Source: Nocardioides salarius (GTDB taxonomy: Bacteria; Actinomycetota; Actinomycetes; Propionibacteriales; Nocardioidaceae). From it: a stretch of 64,000 nt of DNA. The stretch spans positions 1,054,001 to 1,118,000 of the forward strand of contig NZ_JAFBBZ010000001.1 in the NCBI RefSeq assembly GCF_016907435.1. The letters are read 5' to 3'. The translations under genes and the position numbers were made by a program. This document shows, in pieces, positions 51,160 through 60,301 of this stretch (position 1 is its first letter; each line of letters begins with the position of its first letter). The notes beneath the pieces are model-generated. The model was not told the DNA's origin, did no database searches, and saw only the letters and a program-made list of their open reading frames with translations.

Positions 51160-52533
51160 GTGGGCCGCCGGCTGGACGACGCCGCCCGCACGATCGAGGC
51201 CCACGGCATCGGCGGGGCCAAGGACCTGCCGATCTCGCCCGAGCTGGCGATCGCCGGTGCGGTCGCGGCCCTGACGATCTCGTTCACCGTGCTGGCGCTG
51301 GCCTGGCGCACGCCTCGCTACGCCTCGTCGGCGCGCGGGCCCCGCGGCGGCCACCCGCTGCCCGACGGCCTGCAGCGCGTCGTCGACTCCGCCGCCTGGC
51401 GCGGCGGGCTGCGCGTGGTCGGCCTGCTGTTCTTCGGCTGGGCCGCGCTGGCCGCCGTCGCCGGCCAGGACCTGCTGACCAACCCGTTCTTCGGGATGTT
51501 CTACGTGTGGTGGTGGGTGGGCCTGGTGCCCGCCTCGCTGCTGCTGGGCCCGGTCTGGAAGGCCGTCAGCCCGGTGCGCACCTTCCACCTGCTCCTCGCG
51601 AAGGTCTCCGGCTCCCAGCCCGGCAGCGGGGTCCTGGTCTACCCGGCGCGGCTGGGCTACTGGCCCGCGGCGCTGGGCCTGTTCGCCTTCGTCTGGCTCG
51701 AGCTCGTCTACCCCTACTCCACCGAGCTCGGCCCGGTGCGGCTGTGGGCGTCGGTGTACGTCGCGGTGATGCTGCTGGGCGGTGCGCTCTTCGGCGACAC
51801 CTGGTTCGAGCGGGCCGACCCCTTCGAGGTCTACTCCTCGCTGGTGGCCAAGCTGTCGGTGTGGGGCAAGGCCGGCGGCCGGGTCGTGGTCCGCTCCCCG
51901 CTGGCCAACCTGGCCACCACCGAGGCGCGTCCCGGGCTGGTCGCGGTGGTGGCGGTCCTCTTCGGCAGCACCGGCTTCGACTCCTTCCGCGAGTCACCCA
52001 CCTGGGTGCGCTTCCTGCTCGGCACCGACGCGATCGCGAGCCGCGACTGGGCGGCCACGCTCGCCGACAACATCGCCCTGGTCGTCTTCTGCGGCGGCGT
52101 CGGGCTGCTCTTCGCCCTGGGCACGATGCTCACCGGCGTCGGGCACGGCCAGCGCCGGCTGCTCCTGCCGGGCCAGTTCGCGCACACGATGATCCCGATC
52201 ATCGTGGGCTACATCGCCGCGCACTACCTGTCGTACTGGCTCGAGGTCGGCCAGGACACCCTGATCAAGGCCAGCGACCCGCTCTCCACCGGCGCCGACT
52301 ACCTGGGCACCGGCGACTGGAGCGTCAACTACTGGCTCTCCTACCACCCGACGCTGCTGGCCAACCTCAAGGTGCTCGGCGTCGTGCTGGGCCACGTGGT
52401 CGCCGTGGTGGCCGCGCACGACCGGGCGATCGCGCTGCTGCCCAAGCGGCACCAGCTGACCGGTCAGCTGCCGCTGCTGCTGCTGATGGTCTTCTTCACC
52501 GCCGGCGGGCTCTTCCTGCTCTTCGCCGCCTGA
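51160..52533 (+). CDS. Polytopic membrane protein paired with the lipoprotein
   Basis: A 457-residue protein with about ten helices. Recognisable segments are LLTNPFFGMFYVWWWVGLVPASLLLG, ADPFEVYSSLVAKLSVWG and HTMIPIIVGYIAAHYLSYWL, the last with two His residues inside a helix. Similar proteins are sometimes labelled fenitrothion hydrolase, which I do not consider reliable. GTG 51160 is the start, directly after the lipoprotein stop. The pairing with a cupredoxin-like lipoprotein suggests metal transfer or membrane redox. It overlaps the convergent CpaE-like gene by 38 bp. Confidence 0.75.
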   Translation: MGRRLDDAARTIEAHGIGGAKDLPISPELAIAGAVAALTISFTVLALAWRTPRYASSARGPRGGHPLPDGLQRVVDSAAWRGGLRVVGLLFFGWAALAAVAGQDLLTNPFFGMFYVWWWVGLVPASLLLGPVWKAVSPVRTFHLLLAKVSGSQPGSGVLVYPARLGYWPAALGLFAFVWLELVYPYSTELGPVRLWASVYVAVMLLGGALFGDTWFERADPFEVYSSLVAKLSVWGKAGGRVVVRSPLANLATTEARPGLVAVVAVLFGSTGFDSFRESPTWVRFLLGTDAIASRDWAATLADNIALVVFCGGVGLLFALGTMLTGVGHGQRRLLLPGQFAHTMIPIIVGYIAAHYLSYWLEVGQDTLIKASDPLSTGADYLGTGDWSVNYWLSYHPTLLANLKVLGVVLGHVVAVVAAHDRAIALLPKRHQLTGQLPLLLLMVFFTAGGLFLLFAA

Positions 52534-53872
52534 CGGCCGCGGCGGCCGGGGCGGCGGTCCCCACGAGGGCGTCGGCCAGCTCGGCGACCGCCCGGGTCAG
52601 CGGCGACTCGCCGGCCTCGAGCAGGGTGCGACCCGCCACCAGGGCCCGGTCGACCCCGGCGCGGTCCTCGGGCAGGAAGTGCAGCGACGCGGGGGCCGCG
52701 AACCCGCCGATCATCGAGCCCACCTCCTCGCGGGTCCAGCCCAGCGTGGGACGCATCTGGTTGACCACCACCCGCACCGGGGTGCCCGGCCACCGCTCCC
52801 CCAGCTCGACCAGGCCCCGGGCCAGGCGCGAGAGCCCGACGGGGTCGGCGGTGCCGACCGCCACCACCTCGTCGGCCACGTCGAGCGCGCCGAGGGTCAG
52901 CGCGTGGCGTGCCGGCCGCCCGCCCAGGTCGGCGGACGGGTCGTCCTCGAGCGAGGCACCGGTGTCGACGACCACGTGGCCCTGGGCGCGGGCCAGCTCG
53001 AGCAGGTGCTCCAGCGAGCCGGGCCGCACCTCGCTCCACCGGTCGGCGCGCGGGAGCCCCGTCACCACGCGCAGGTGGGGGCCCAGCGAGCGCTGCACCG
53101 ACGCGAGCCGCTCCTCCAGCACCCCAGCCGTCGCCAGCCGGGCCGCGGCCAGGAGCCCCGAGACCTCGTCGAGCACCCCGAGCTGCTGGGCGATGCTCCC
53201 GGCCTGGGGGTCGGCGTCGACGAGCAGGGTCGGGAGCCGGCGCCCGGCCAGCTCGGAGGCCAGGGCCACCGCGAGGGTGCTGCGCCCCGGGGCGCCGGCC
53301 GGTCCCCACACCGCCAGCACCCGGCCGGTCCCCTGCTCGGGAGCGACCTCGTCGGGCGCCGCGACCGCCGGCACCGCGTCCGTGGGGCGCGCCGGCGGGG
53401 TGGCCGGGGCGTCGGGGGCTCCGGGGGCTCCGGGGGCTCCGTCGTACGCCGGCCGGGTCGGTTCGGGGACCACCTCCGGTGCGGTGACGGCGTCGGCGAC
53501 GGTGTCGACCCGCCCCTCGGGCACCAGGGTGCGGATGCCGATCCGCGAGGCGCGCAGCCGGGCGGTGCCGGGATCGACCGTGGTCGGCACCACCGCCACC
53601 GGACGCACCCGGTGGCGGCGCAGCAGGTCGACCGCCGCCGAGTCGAGCCCGTGCGCGTCGAGGCCGAGCACCGCGGCGTCGGCCTGCCCGGCCGACGCGG
53701 CGGCCAGCAGGTCGTCGACGTCGACGCAGCGCTTGAGCAGCACCACGCCGGGCCGCCCGGTGAGCGCCCCCACGGCCGTGGACTCCCAGGCCGCGCCGGC
53801 CGCGGCCACGATCACCACGACCGGCTCCCCCGGCCCGCGCAACGACGTGCCGGCGGGGCCGGGACCGCTCAC
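52496..53872 (-). CDS. CpaE-like MinD/ParA-type ATPase of a Tad system
   Basis: A 458-residue protein. Residues 1 to about 130 form a receiver-like domain without the phospho-Asp site; a Pro/Ala-rich linker follows. The ATPase begins with a deviant Walker A (WGPAGAPGRSTLAVALA) that lacks the usual Lys, then LLVDADPQAGSIAQQLG and VVVNQMRPTLGW. This fits CpaE/TadZ proteins, which place the Tad pilus at a cell site. The GTG at 53872 overlaps the CpaB-like stop by 4 bp. The main tad operon is about 45 kb away. Confidence 0.78.
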   Translation of the reverse strand: MSGPGPAGTSLRGPGEPVVVIVAAAGAAWESTAVGALTGRPGVVLLKRCVDVDDLLAAASAGQADAAVLGLDAHGLDSAAVDLLRRHRVRPVAVVPTTVDPGTARLRASRIGIRTLVPEGRVDTVADAVTAPEVVPEPTRPAYDGAPGAPGAPDAPATPPARPTDAVPAVAAPDEVAPEQGTGRVLAVWGPAGAPGRSTLAVALASELAGRRLPTLLVDADPQAGSIAQQLGVLDEVSGLLAAARLATAGVLEERLASVQRSLGPHLRVVTGLPRADRWSEVRPGSLEHLLELARAQGHVVVDTGASLEDDPSADLGGRPARHALTLGALDVADEVVAVGTADPVGLSRLARGLVELGERWPGTPVRVVVNQMRPTLGWTREEVGSMIGGFAAPASLHFLPEDRAGVDRALVAGRTLLEAGESPLTRAVAELADALVGTAAPAAAAVRRRRAGRARRR

Positions 53873-54588
53873 CGGGCCCTCGAGACCAGCACGGTGGGCT
53901 CGCCCAGGCGGCCCAGCAGCGCGACGTAGGCGTCGGCGTCGTCCTCGGGCACCGCGACCACGACCCGGCGCTGGCCCGAGGAGCCGAAGCCGCCGTCGGG
54001 GGTGCTGGCGTCGACGACGGTGACGTCGGCGAGCACCGGGCCGGGGTCGAGCTCGATGCGGCGCCCGTCGGCGTCGCGACCGGGGGCCAGCAGGTAGACG
54101 TCGACGGTCATGCCGGCGCCCAGGTCGGGCAGCCGCTCGGGGTCCACCGACAACGGCAGCTCCACGCGTCCGGAGTCCTGCGCGGAGCCCAGCGCCGCCG
54201 CGGGGACCAGCTCGCCGGCCGCCACCGGGCGCACCAGGGTCGCGTCGGCGGGCAGCTCGTCGTCGGCCCCCAGGTAGCCGGCCACCGCCCGGGCGTCGTC
54301 GAAGCGCACCCGCTGGGCGACCAGGTCGTCGGGCTCCAGCCGCTGGCCGACGCCGAGGTCGCTGCTGGCCGACCAGACGGTGACCATGTCGTCGGCCGCG
54401 GCCAGCAGACGCGCCCCGAGCACCACCGAGCCCGCGACCAGCGCCACCCCCACCCACAGCCGCGGGTCGCGCCAGCCCGGACGTCGGCTGCGCACGGCGG
54501 TGGACACACCGCTCGGGGAGGGACTGGGCGCGGGGCGGGACCCGGGGCCGGGCGCGGCCTGCTGGTCGATGGTCACGGCGGGCATCAT
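53869..54588 (-). CDS. CpaB/RcpC-like SAF domain protein
   Basis: A 239-residue protein. A Pro/Ser-rich cytoplasmic leader precedes one helix (WVGVALVAGSVVLGARLLA, about 44-62), then a SAF domain (DLGVGQRLEPDDLVAQRVRF and TLVRPVAAGELVPAAAL). RcpC/CpaB proteins sit in the envelope part of the Tad machine. ATG 54588 has GGAG five nt upstream; an ATG at 54585 is also possible. It is cotranscribed with the CpaE-like gene and divergent from the BldC-like gene. Confidence 0.8.
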   Translation of the reverse strand: MMPAVTIDQQAAPGPGSRPAPSPSPSGVSTAVRSRRPGWRDPRLWVGVALVAGSVVLGARLLAAADDMVTVWSASSDLGVGQRLEPDDLVAQRVRFDDARAVAGYLGADDELPADATLVRPVAAGELVPAAALGSAQDSGRVELPLSVDPERLPDLGAGMTVDVYLLAPGRDADGRRIELDPGPVLADVTVVDASTPDGGFGSSGQRRVVVAVPEDDADAYVALLGRLGEPTVLVSRAR

Positions 54589-54616
54589 GCCCACTCCGAG
54601 CCGCTCTCTCACCTGC

Positions 54617-54627
54617 TTCTCCACAGG
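54617..54627 (+). promoter_or_regulatory. DnaA-box-like 11-mer between cpaB-like and bldC-like genes
   Basis: TTCTCCACAGG lies 29 bp upstream of the cpaB-like start and 49 bp upstream of the BldC-like start. It is identical to the motif at 7744-7754 upstream of the main tad operon. See that entry for the caveat. Confidence 0.2.
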
Positions 54628-54675
54628 CCGGGGTGGCCTGCGCCGTCGCCGGCCGCCAGGTGCGAGCATGGCCCC

Positions 54676-54912
54676 ATGCCCGGTACGCCCCGCTTCCTGA
54701 CCCTGGCCGACGTCGCGGAGGTCCTCAACACCTCCAGCGCGCAGGTCTACGCGCTGGTGCGCCGCGGCGACCTGCCGGCGATCAAGATCGGTGGGCGCGG
54801 GCAGTGGCGGGTCGAGGCCGCGCAGCTCGAGGAGTTCATCGCGCGGATGTACGCCGAGACGCGCACCTTCGTCGACGAGCACCCCTACGTCGAGGCCGAG
54901 CGGCCCGAGTAG
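54676..54912 (+). CDS. Small helix-turn-helix protein (BldC/excisionase-like)
   Basis: A 78-residue MerR-type DNA-binding protein. FLTLADVAEVLNTSSAQVYA LVRRGDLPAIKIGG-like wording (positions about 7-40) is the BldC/Xis winged helix-turn-helix, followed by QWRVEAAQLEEFIARMYAE. It is a small regulator rather than a phage excisionase, since no integrase or attachment site is near. It is divergent from the CpaB-like gene and could control it. The triple palindromic element begins 16 bp after its stop. Confidence 0.85.
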   Translation: MPGTPRFLTLADVAEVLNTSSAQVYALVRRGDLPAIKIGGRGQWRVEAAQLEEFIARMYAETRTFVDEHPYVEAERPE

Positions 54913-54928
54913 CCAGCCCTGCGACGGA

Positions 54929-55021
54929 GAGTTTCATCGGCCGGCCGATGAACCTGGCGGGTGGACGATGAAGCTTCATCGTCCACCCGAGAGCTTTGAC
55001 GGCCGGCCGATGAAACTCTCG
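54929..55021. repeat. Triple palindromic element, copy 2 (31-bp period)
   Basis: Three palindromes centred at 54942/54943, 54973/54974 and 55004/55005, exactly 31 bp apart, as in copy 1. The middle one (54959-54988) is a perfect 30-bp palindrome around AAGCTT. The outer two have GGCCGGCC centres; the third is partly diverged on its left arm. The element lies between the convergent BldC-like and HtrA-like genes and may terminate both. Confidence 0.9.
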
Positions 55022-55034
55022 GCCGGAGCCAGCC

Positions 55035-56312
55035 TCAGCCCACCTCGGGGCGCAGGGTGATCGAGACCGTCTCCCGCGAGCCCCGGCGCAGCACGGTGAA
55101 CTCGATGGTCTCGCCGGGCTGGTGCGAGCGGATCGAGACGATGAGGGCGATGCCGTCGGTGACCCGGTCGCCCTCGACCTCCACGACCAGGTCGCCCTCC
55201 TGCAGGCCGGCCTCCTCGGCGGCGCTGCCGGTCACGACCTCCTCGATGCGGGCGCCGCGGCCGTCCTCGCGCCCGGTCTGCACCTGGGCGCCGATCACCG
55301 GGTAGCGGGCCTCGCCGGTCTTGAGGATCTGGTCGGCGGTGACCTTGACCTGCTCGATCGGGATCGCGAAGCCGACCCCGATGTTGCCGGAGCTGCCGCC
55401 CCCGAAGCCGCCGCCGCCGGTGGTGGCGATGGCGGAGTTCACGCCCACCACCTGGCCGAGCAGGTTGACCAGCGGGCCGCCGGAGTTGCCGGGGTTGATC
55501 GCGGCGTCGGTCTGCACCGCGTTGATGTAGGACGACTCGTTGGCGGAGTCGCCGGTGGTCACGGGCCGCTGCAGCGCGCTGACGATGCCCGAGGTGACCG
55601 TCGAGCTCAGCCCGAGCGGCGAGCCGATCGCCACCACCGTCTCGCCGACCCGCAGGGCGGCGGAGGCGCCGAGCGAGGCCGGCTCGGTGCCCTCCAGGTC
55701 GGGCACCTCGAGGACGGCGAGGTCGTAGACGGGGCTGCGGCCCACGACGGTCGCGGCGTAGCGCCCGCCCTCCTGGTCGACGACCTGGATGCGGCCGTCG
55801 TCGGCGGCCTCGGCCACGACGTGGTTGTTGGTGATGACGTGGCCCTGGCGGTCGAGCACGAACCCCGAGCCGGTGGCGCCCTGGGCGTCGCCGCCGAACT
55901 CGGCGACGATCTGCACCGTGGCCGGCAGCAGCGTCTCGGCGACCGCGGCCACGGTGCCGTCCTCAGGGCGCAGCGGGGCCGAGGTGACGGTGTCGACGCC
56001 GGCCAGGCCGTCACGGACGGGGCCGAGCCCCTCACGCTCGATCGCGCCGACCAGGGCGCCACCCACGGCGCCGCCGAACAGGCCGACCACCAGCGCCACC
56101 ACGGTCACGACCGGCCACACCCAGCCGCTGACCCGGGCCCGCGGGGCAGGCCGCGGCGGCTGGCCGAAGCCGGCGTACGCCGCGCCCGCCCACGGCCCCG
56201 ACGGCGGCGCGGCCGGCGGGTGCGGGGGCAGCCAGGCGCCCTGCTGCGGCTGCTCGGGCGGTGGCGGCGGGGCAGGCTGCTGCAGTGGCGCGGTCTGCTC
56301 CTCGTCGTTCAC
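55035..56312 (-). CDS. htrA: HtrA-like trypsin-fold serine protease with PDZ domain
   Basis: A 425-residue envelope protease. A Pro/Gln-rich cytoplasmic tail (1-60) precedes one helix (about 63-90). The triad is His164 (TNNHVV), Asp197 (VYDLAV) and Ser277 (GNSGGP). A PDZ domain covers about 335-420. HtrA proteases degrade or refold misfolded proteins outside the membrane. GTG 56312 is the start because no earlier in-frame start is consistent with the upstream gene. The order sigE-rseA-htrA matches the mycobacterial envelope-stress module. Confidence 0.93.
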   Translation of the reverse strand: MNDEEQTAPLQQPAPPPPPEQPQQGAWLPPHPPAAPPSGPWAGAAYAGFGQPPRPAPRARVSGWVWPVVTVVALVVGLFGGAVGGALVGAIEREGLGPVRDGLAGVDTVTSAPLRPEDGTVAAVAETLLPATVQIVAEFGGDAQGATGSGFVLDRQGHVITNNHVVAEAADDGRIQVVDQEGGRYAATVVGRSPVYDLAVLEVPDLEGTEPASLGASAALRVGETVVAIGSPLGLSSTVTSGIVSALQRPVTTGDSANESSYINAVQTDAAINPGNSGGPLVNLLGQVVGVNSAIATTGGGGFGGGSSGNIGVGFAIPIEQVKVTADQILKTGEARYPVIGAQVQTGREDGRGARIEEVVTGSAAEEAGLQEGDLVVEVEGDRVTDGIALIVSIRSHQPGETIEFTVLRRGSRETVSITLRPEVG

Positions 56313-56372
56313 CGCCCCATCATCCCCCGCGAGCCCTGAGCAGGAGCCCACCCGGGCGGTGGATGCCCTGGA

Positions 56373-56825
56373 TCAGGGACCGGCGACCCCGCGGGCCGGC
56401 ACCACGCCGGGCCCGTAGCTGGGCACCGTCACCGACGTGACCGGCACCTGGCGGTCGGCCGTGGGGGCGTCGGCGGGCGCCGCCCCCAGGGAGAGCAGCC
56501 CGAGGACGGCGACGCCGGCGGCGCCGCCCACCGTGGCCGCGACCGTGCCCGCGCGGCGTACGGGCGAGGCAGGCTGCTCGGCGAGCAGCAGGTAGCCCTC
56601 GCCCTGGGTGAGCCCCGCCTTGAGCGCGCCCTTGAGGTGGTCGGGCGCCCCCGCCGTCGGCGCCGCACCCAGGCCCCCGAGGCGGGTCTTGACGGCCCCG
56701 AGCCGCTCGACCAGGTCACGGCACTGGTGGCAGCCGTGCACGTGCTCCCACAGGCGGTCGGCCTCGTCGGCGCCGACCCGTCCGTCGAGCAGGGCGCTGG
56801 CGCGGGTGCCGAGGTGACCGATCAC
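56373..56825 (-). CDS. rseA: Zinc-finger anti-sigma factor (RseA-like)
   Basis: A 150-residue protein. The ZAS motif is His28-x3-Cys32-x2-Cys35 in [13 protein letters not shown] membrane-like helix lies at about 90-112 ([19 protein letters not shown]), so this is a membrane-anchored form. It should bind and inhibit the sigma factor encoded just upstream; its GTG overlaps that stop by 4 bp. Release could be by redox, phosphorylation or proteolysis, which the sequence does not decide. Confidence 0.88.
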   Translation of the reverse strand: MIGHLGTRASALLDGRVGADEADRLWEHVHGCHQCRDLVERLGAVKTRLGGLGAAPTAGAPDHLKGALKAGLTQGEGYLLLAEQPASPVRRAGTVAATVGGAAGVAVLGLLSLGAAPADAPTADRQVPVTSVTVPSYGPGVVPARGVAGP

Positions 56826-57439
56826 CGCGCTCGCCCCAGCGTGCTGGCGTCGGGGGCCGGGCGTGGGCCGGCGAAGCGCAGCCGGCCGTCGACGGGGGCG
56901 CGGTGGGCCAGGGCGCTGCGCAGCATCGCCCGGCCCCGGTGGATGCGGCTGCGCACGGTGCCGAGCTTGGCGTCGAGGATCTGGGCGATCTCCTCGTAGC
57001 TGAGCCCCTCGACGTCACAGAGCACCACGGCGGCGCGGAAGTCGGGGGGCAGCGTGGCGAGGGCCCGCTCGACGTCGTCGTCGAAGCGCTGGTCGGCATA
57101 GGCCGCCTCGGGTGCCGGCGAGCTGCTAGCCAGCCGCGCGGCCCGCTCGTCGGAGAGCGCGTCGAAGCGGATCCGCTGCTTGCGGCGGGCCTGGTCGAGG
57201 AACAGGTTGGTGGTGATGCGGTGCAGCCAGCCCTCGAAGGTGCCCGGGGAGTAGGTGTGCAGCGACCGGAAGACCCGCACGAAGACCTCCTGGGTCAGGT
57301 CCTCGGCGTCGTGCCGGTCGCCGGTGAGGCGGTAGGCGAGCCGGTAGACCCGGTCGGAGTGGTCCTCGACGACCTGCTCCCACGTGGGCAGGTCGGCCGG
57401 GGCCAGCTCGGGCTGCTGGGGGTGCTCGGGACCGGTCAT
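56822..57439 (-). CDS. sigE: ECF sigma factor SigE
   Basis: A 205-residue ECF sigma factor. Region 2 includes [23 protein letters not shown] and [19 protein letters not shown]; region 4 includes [23 protein letters not shown] and [16 protein letters not shown]. The context (anti-sigma, HtrA-like protease, divergent methyltransferase) is that of mycobacterial SigE, the envelope-stress sigma factor. The ATG at 57439 follows AGGAGAG. A long reading further upstream shadows the methyltransferase and is rejected. Confidence 0.93.
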   Translation of the reverse strand: MTGPEHPQQPELAPADLPTWEQVVEDHSDRVYRLAYRLTGDRHDAEDLTQEVFVRVFRSLHTYSPGTFEGWLHRITTNLFLDQARRKQRIRFDALSDERAARLASSSPAPEAAYADQRFDDDVERALATLPPDFRAAVVLCDVEGLSYEEIAQILDAKLGTVRSRIHRGRAMLRSALAHRAPVDGRLRFAGPRPAPDASTLGRAR

Positions 57440-57664
57440 CACGCTCTCCTGCTGGCGCCGCCTGGTGCGCACGTCGTCGTCACCCTCCACGCTAGGGCCC
57501 CTTGCTGAGGGGAGCCTGTGAACCTCTCGCCCTCTCCAACGCTCCGCTGCCGCGACGGGTTCCCGGGTCGGGGCCCGGGTTGCCGGGCAGCGGGCCCTCA
57601 CCGCGATAGGTTGGGCGCACCGTGCGGGCGAGCGCCCGCGCGTCGTGTCTGCAGGAGGCCCGTC

Positions 57665-58321
57665 ATCACCACGCCGATCACCCCCGCCAGCTGGTCCCAC
57701 GCGGAGGCGTTCGTCCCCGAGGACGACGTCCTGGCCGCGGCCCGTGCGCGCGCCGAGGAGGTCGGCGTGACGCCGATCAGCCCCGGCGGCGGCGCCTCGC
57801 TGCGCTTCCTGGCCTCGGTGCTCGAGGCACGCGCCGTGGTCGAGATCGGCACCGGCACCGGCGTCTCGGGCCTCTGGCTGCTGCGCGGCATGCGCGGCGA
57901 CGGCGTGCTGACCACCGTCGACATCGAGGCCGAGCACCAGCGCCTGGCCCGCCAGTCCTTCACCGAGGCCGGCGTGGCCTCGCAGCGCGCCCGCACCATC
58001 TCGGGCTCCGCGCTCGACGTGCTGCCGCGCCTGACCGACGGCCACTACGACCTGGTCTTCTGCGACGGCGACAAGCGCGAGTACTCCGCCTACCTCGCCG
58101 AGGCGCTGCGCCTGCTGCGTCCCGGCGGCGTGGTGGCCTTCGACAACGCCCTGTGGCACGACCGGGTCGCCGACCCCGCGCAGCGCGACGAGGAGACCGT
58201 GGCGATCCGCGAGCTCGGGCGCACCGTGGCCGCCCACGACGGCCTGCTCTCGGTGCTGCTGCCCGTCGGCGACGGCCTGCTGTGCGCCAAGAAGGTGTGG
58301 AGCCCCGACGACGAGGACTGA
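57665..58321 (+). CDS. O-methyltransferase, apparent ATC start
   Basis: A protein of about 219 residues of the SAM-dependent class I O-methyltransferase family (caffeoyl-CoA/Rv1220c-like). [16 protein letters not shown] binds [20 protein letters not shown] follows, and [17 protein letters not shown] holds metal-binding acids. The natural start of the family falls at ATC 57665 ([10 protein letters not shown]), which has AGGAGG 6 nt upstream but is not a usual start codon. The nearest in-frame standard starts are TTG 57611 and GTG 57518, both without a good site. It is divergent from sigE. Confidence 0.82.
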   Translation: MTTPITPASWSHAEAFVPEDDVLAAARARAEEVGVTPISPGGGASLRFLASVLEARAVVEIGTGTGVSGLWLLRGMRGDGVLTTVDIEAEHQRLARQSFTEAGVASQRARTISGSALDVLPRLTDGHYDLVFCDGDKREYSAYLAEALRLLRPGGVVAFDNALWHDRVADPAQRDEETVAIRELGRTVAAHDGLLSVLLPVGDGLLCAKKVWSPDDED

Positions 58322-58338
58322 GCCCCTCGGGGCCCGGG

Positions 58339-58683
58339 TCAGCCCTCGTCGCGCGCGACGGGGGTGAACCCGTCCCAGCCCTCGGCGACGGCCACGACGT
58401 CGCAGGGCTCGATCAGCACCGGCGCGCTGCCGATGATCACCGAGCCGGGCGCCTCGGCGGCGCCGGCGGCGAAGGTCTCCTGGAAGGCCGCGCGCGCCTC
58501 GTCGGTGGCGAAGACGTAGCAGCCCTCGAACCACTCCCCCGCGCGCATCCGCCAGGTCTTGAACCGCAGGTCGGACATGCCGGTGAACTTGGCGTGCGAG
58601 GTGCCCTCGACGTACGTCGCCAGCTCGGCCTCGACGCCCTGGGGCGCGTCGGCCAGCGACCAGCGCACGGTCAGGCCCTTCAC
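58339..58683 (-). CDS. Hypothetical protein, YdhR-like dimeric alpha/beta barrel
   Basis: A 114-residue soluble protein. [40 protein letters not shown] and [20 protein letters not shown] suggest a ferredoxin-like dimeric barrel of the YdhR/antibiotic-monooxygenase type. The GTG at 58683 overlaps the pepA stop by 4 bp. Catalytic function is uncertain. Confidence 0.6.
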   Translation of the reverse strand: MKGLTVRWSLADAPQGVEAELATYVEGTSHAKFTGMSDLRFKTWRMRAGEWFEGCYVFATDEARAAFQETFAAGAAEAPGSVIIGSAPVLIEPCDVVAVAEGWDGFTPVARDEG

Positions 58684-60281
58684 GAGCCGACCCCGGCCAG
58701 CGGGTCCTCGGAGCCCAGCCAGCTCAGCAGCGCGCGGGCGCCGAAGCCGGTCGGGCCGGCGCTCCACTCGTGCACGTCGACCGGCGAGTCGCCCACCGAG
58801 GCCACGTCGAGGTGCGCCCAGGGCACGTCGCCGGTGAAGTGGCGCAGGAAGAGGGCCGCGGTGATGGCGCCCGGGCCACCACCAGCGTTGTCGGCGTCGG
58901 CGACCTCGGAGGCGATGCGCTCCTCGTAGACGTCGGCCAGCGGCATCCGCCACAGCGTCTCGCCCGACGCCTCGCCGGCGGCGGCGATGTGGCCGGCCAG
59001 CGCCTCGTCGTCGGCGAAGAAGCCACCGGTGCGCAGCCCCAGCGCGACCTTCATCGCCCCGGTGAGGGTGGCGACGTCGACGATCACGGCCGGCGCGAGC
59101 TCGGCGACGCCGTACGCCAGCGCGTCGGCCATCACCAGTCGGCCCTCGGCGTCGGTGTTGGTGACCTCGGAGGTGCGCCCGCCGTAGTGGCGCACCACGT
59201 CGCCGGGGCGCATCGCGCTGCCGGAGACGGCGTTCTCGGCCGCGGCGACCAGGCCCACGACGCGCACCGGGCAGCCGACCTCGCGCAGCGCGGCCATGGT
59301 GGCGATGACCACCGCGCCGCCGGTCATGTCGCGCTTCATGGTGGCCATGCCCTCGGCGGGCTTGATCGACAGGCCGCCGGTGTCGAAGGTGATGCCCTTG
59401 CCGACCAGCACCACCGTCGGGGTCTTCTTGGTGGCACGCGGCGGGGTGTAGTCGAGGCGGATCAGGCGCGGCGGGCTGGCCGAGGCCTGCCCGACGCCCA
59501 GGATGCCGCCACAGCCCTCGGCCTCGAGCCGCTGCTCGTCCCACACCTCGACCTCGAGGCCGGAGCGGGCGGCGACCTCGACGGCCTGCGCGGCCAGCCA
59601 GGCGGGGTTCTTCAGGTTCGAGGGCACGGTGGCCAGCAGCCGCGACTGCCAGCCGGCGCCGGCCACGGCCAGCGCCCGCGCCAGGACGGCGCGGTTCTCC
59701 TCGGCGTCCTCGACGTCGCTGAGCACCACGCGGCGCACGGGACGCTGGTCGGGCTCCTGGCCCGACCAGCGGAAGCCGAAGGAGCCGAGCACCAGCCCGA
59801 CGACGAAGGCCTCCAGGCCCGCGGCCAGCCCCTCGGGCCCGGCCACGGCCGGCACCGAGGTCGCCACCGCCTCGCGGTTGCGCACCGCCCGGGCCAGCGC
59901 GGCACCGGCGCGACGCAGGTCGACCGGGCGCTGCTGGCCTACCCCGACGAGCAGCACCCAGCGCAGGTCGGCGTTGTCGGGCCCGCCCAGCGGCACCGGC
60001 ACCCGGGTGACCTCGCCGGCCGCGCCGGTGGCCTCCTCGAGCTCCAGGATCGCGAGCAGGTCGAGCCCGAGCTGCTCGCACAGCTCGGCGGCCCCGGGCC
60101 CGAGCACCGGTCCGGTGCCGGGCTCGGCGTCGTCGGTGGCGTCGCCCGCCGGCAGCACGGGGACAGCCACGACGTCGACGCCCAGGACGGCGTACGGGCC
60201 GAGGTCGCTGAGCGCGACCTCGGGCGGGGCGACCTGCGTCGGGAGCTGGGGCGGGAGCTGGGCGGCGGTGGTCTCAGGCAT
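58680..60281 (-). CDS. pepA: Leucyl aminopeptidase
   Basis: A 533-residue M17 metallopeptidase that removes N-terminal residues from peptides. [20 protein letters not shown] gives the Lys and Asp metal ligands, and [12 protein letters not shown] is the family signature. The N-terminal domain (1-200) is variable. The ATG at 60281 starts [13 protein letters not shown]; no strong ribosome-binding site is visible. A longer frame to 61541 shadows the enoyl-CoA hydratase. Cotranscribed with the YdhR-like gene. Confidence 0.94.
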   Translation of the reverse strand: MPETTAAQLPPQLPTQVAPPEVALSDLGPYAVLGVDVVAVPVLPAGDATDDAEPGTGPVLGPGAAELCEQLGLDLLAILELEEATGAAGEVTRVPVPLGGPDNADLRWVLLVGVGQQRPVDLRRAGAALARAVRNREAVATSVPAVAGPEGLAAGLEAFVVGLVLGSFGFRWSGQEPDQRPVRRVVLSDVEDAEENRAVLARALAVAGAGWQSRLLATVPSNLKNPAWLAAQAVEVAARSGLEVEVWDEQRLEAEGCGGILGVGQASASPPRLIRLDYTPPRATKKTPTVVLVGKGITFDTGGLSIKPAEGMATMKRDMTGGAVVIATMAALREVGCPVRVVGLVAAAENAVSGSAMRPGDVVRHYGGRTSEVTNTDAEGRLVMADALAYGVAELAPAVIVDVATLTGAMKVALGLRTGGFFADDEALAGHIAAAGEASGETLWRMPLADVYEERIASEVADADNAGGGPGAITAALFLRHFTGDVPWAHLDVASVGDSPVDVHEWSAGPTGFGARALLSWLGSEDPLAGVGS

Positions 60282-60301
60282 CGAGGACGAGGGCTGCCGG
60301 C

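Noticed and set aside
51160..52533. Fenitrothion hydrolase
   Set aside because: A label used for similar proteins, but a ten-helix membrane protein without hydrolase motifs does not support it.
54676..54912. Phage excisionase
   Set aside because: The small helix-turn-helix protein lacks a neighbouring integrase, attachment site or phage genes; a BldC-like regulator fits better.
57518..57664. N-terminal extension of the O-methyltransferase from GTG 57518
   Set aside because: The extra residues are Arg/Gly/Pro-rich, unlike the family, and no ribosome-binding site precedes the GTG.
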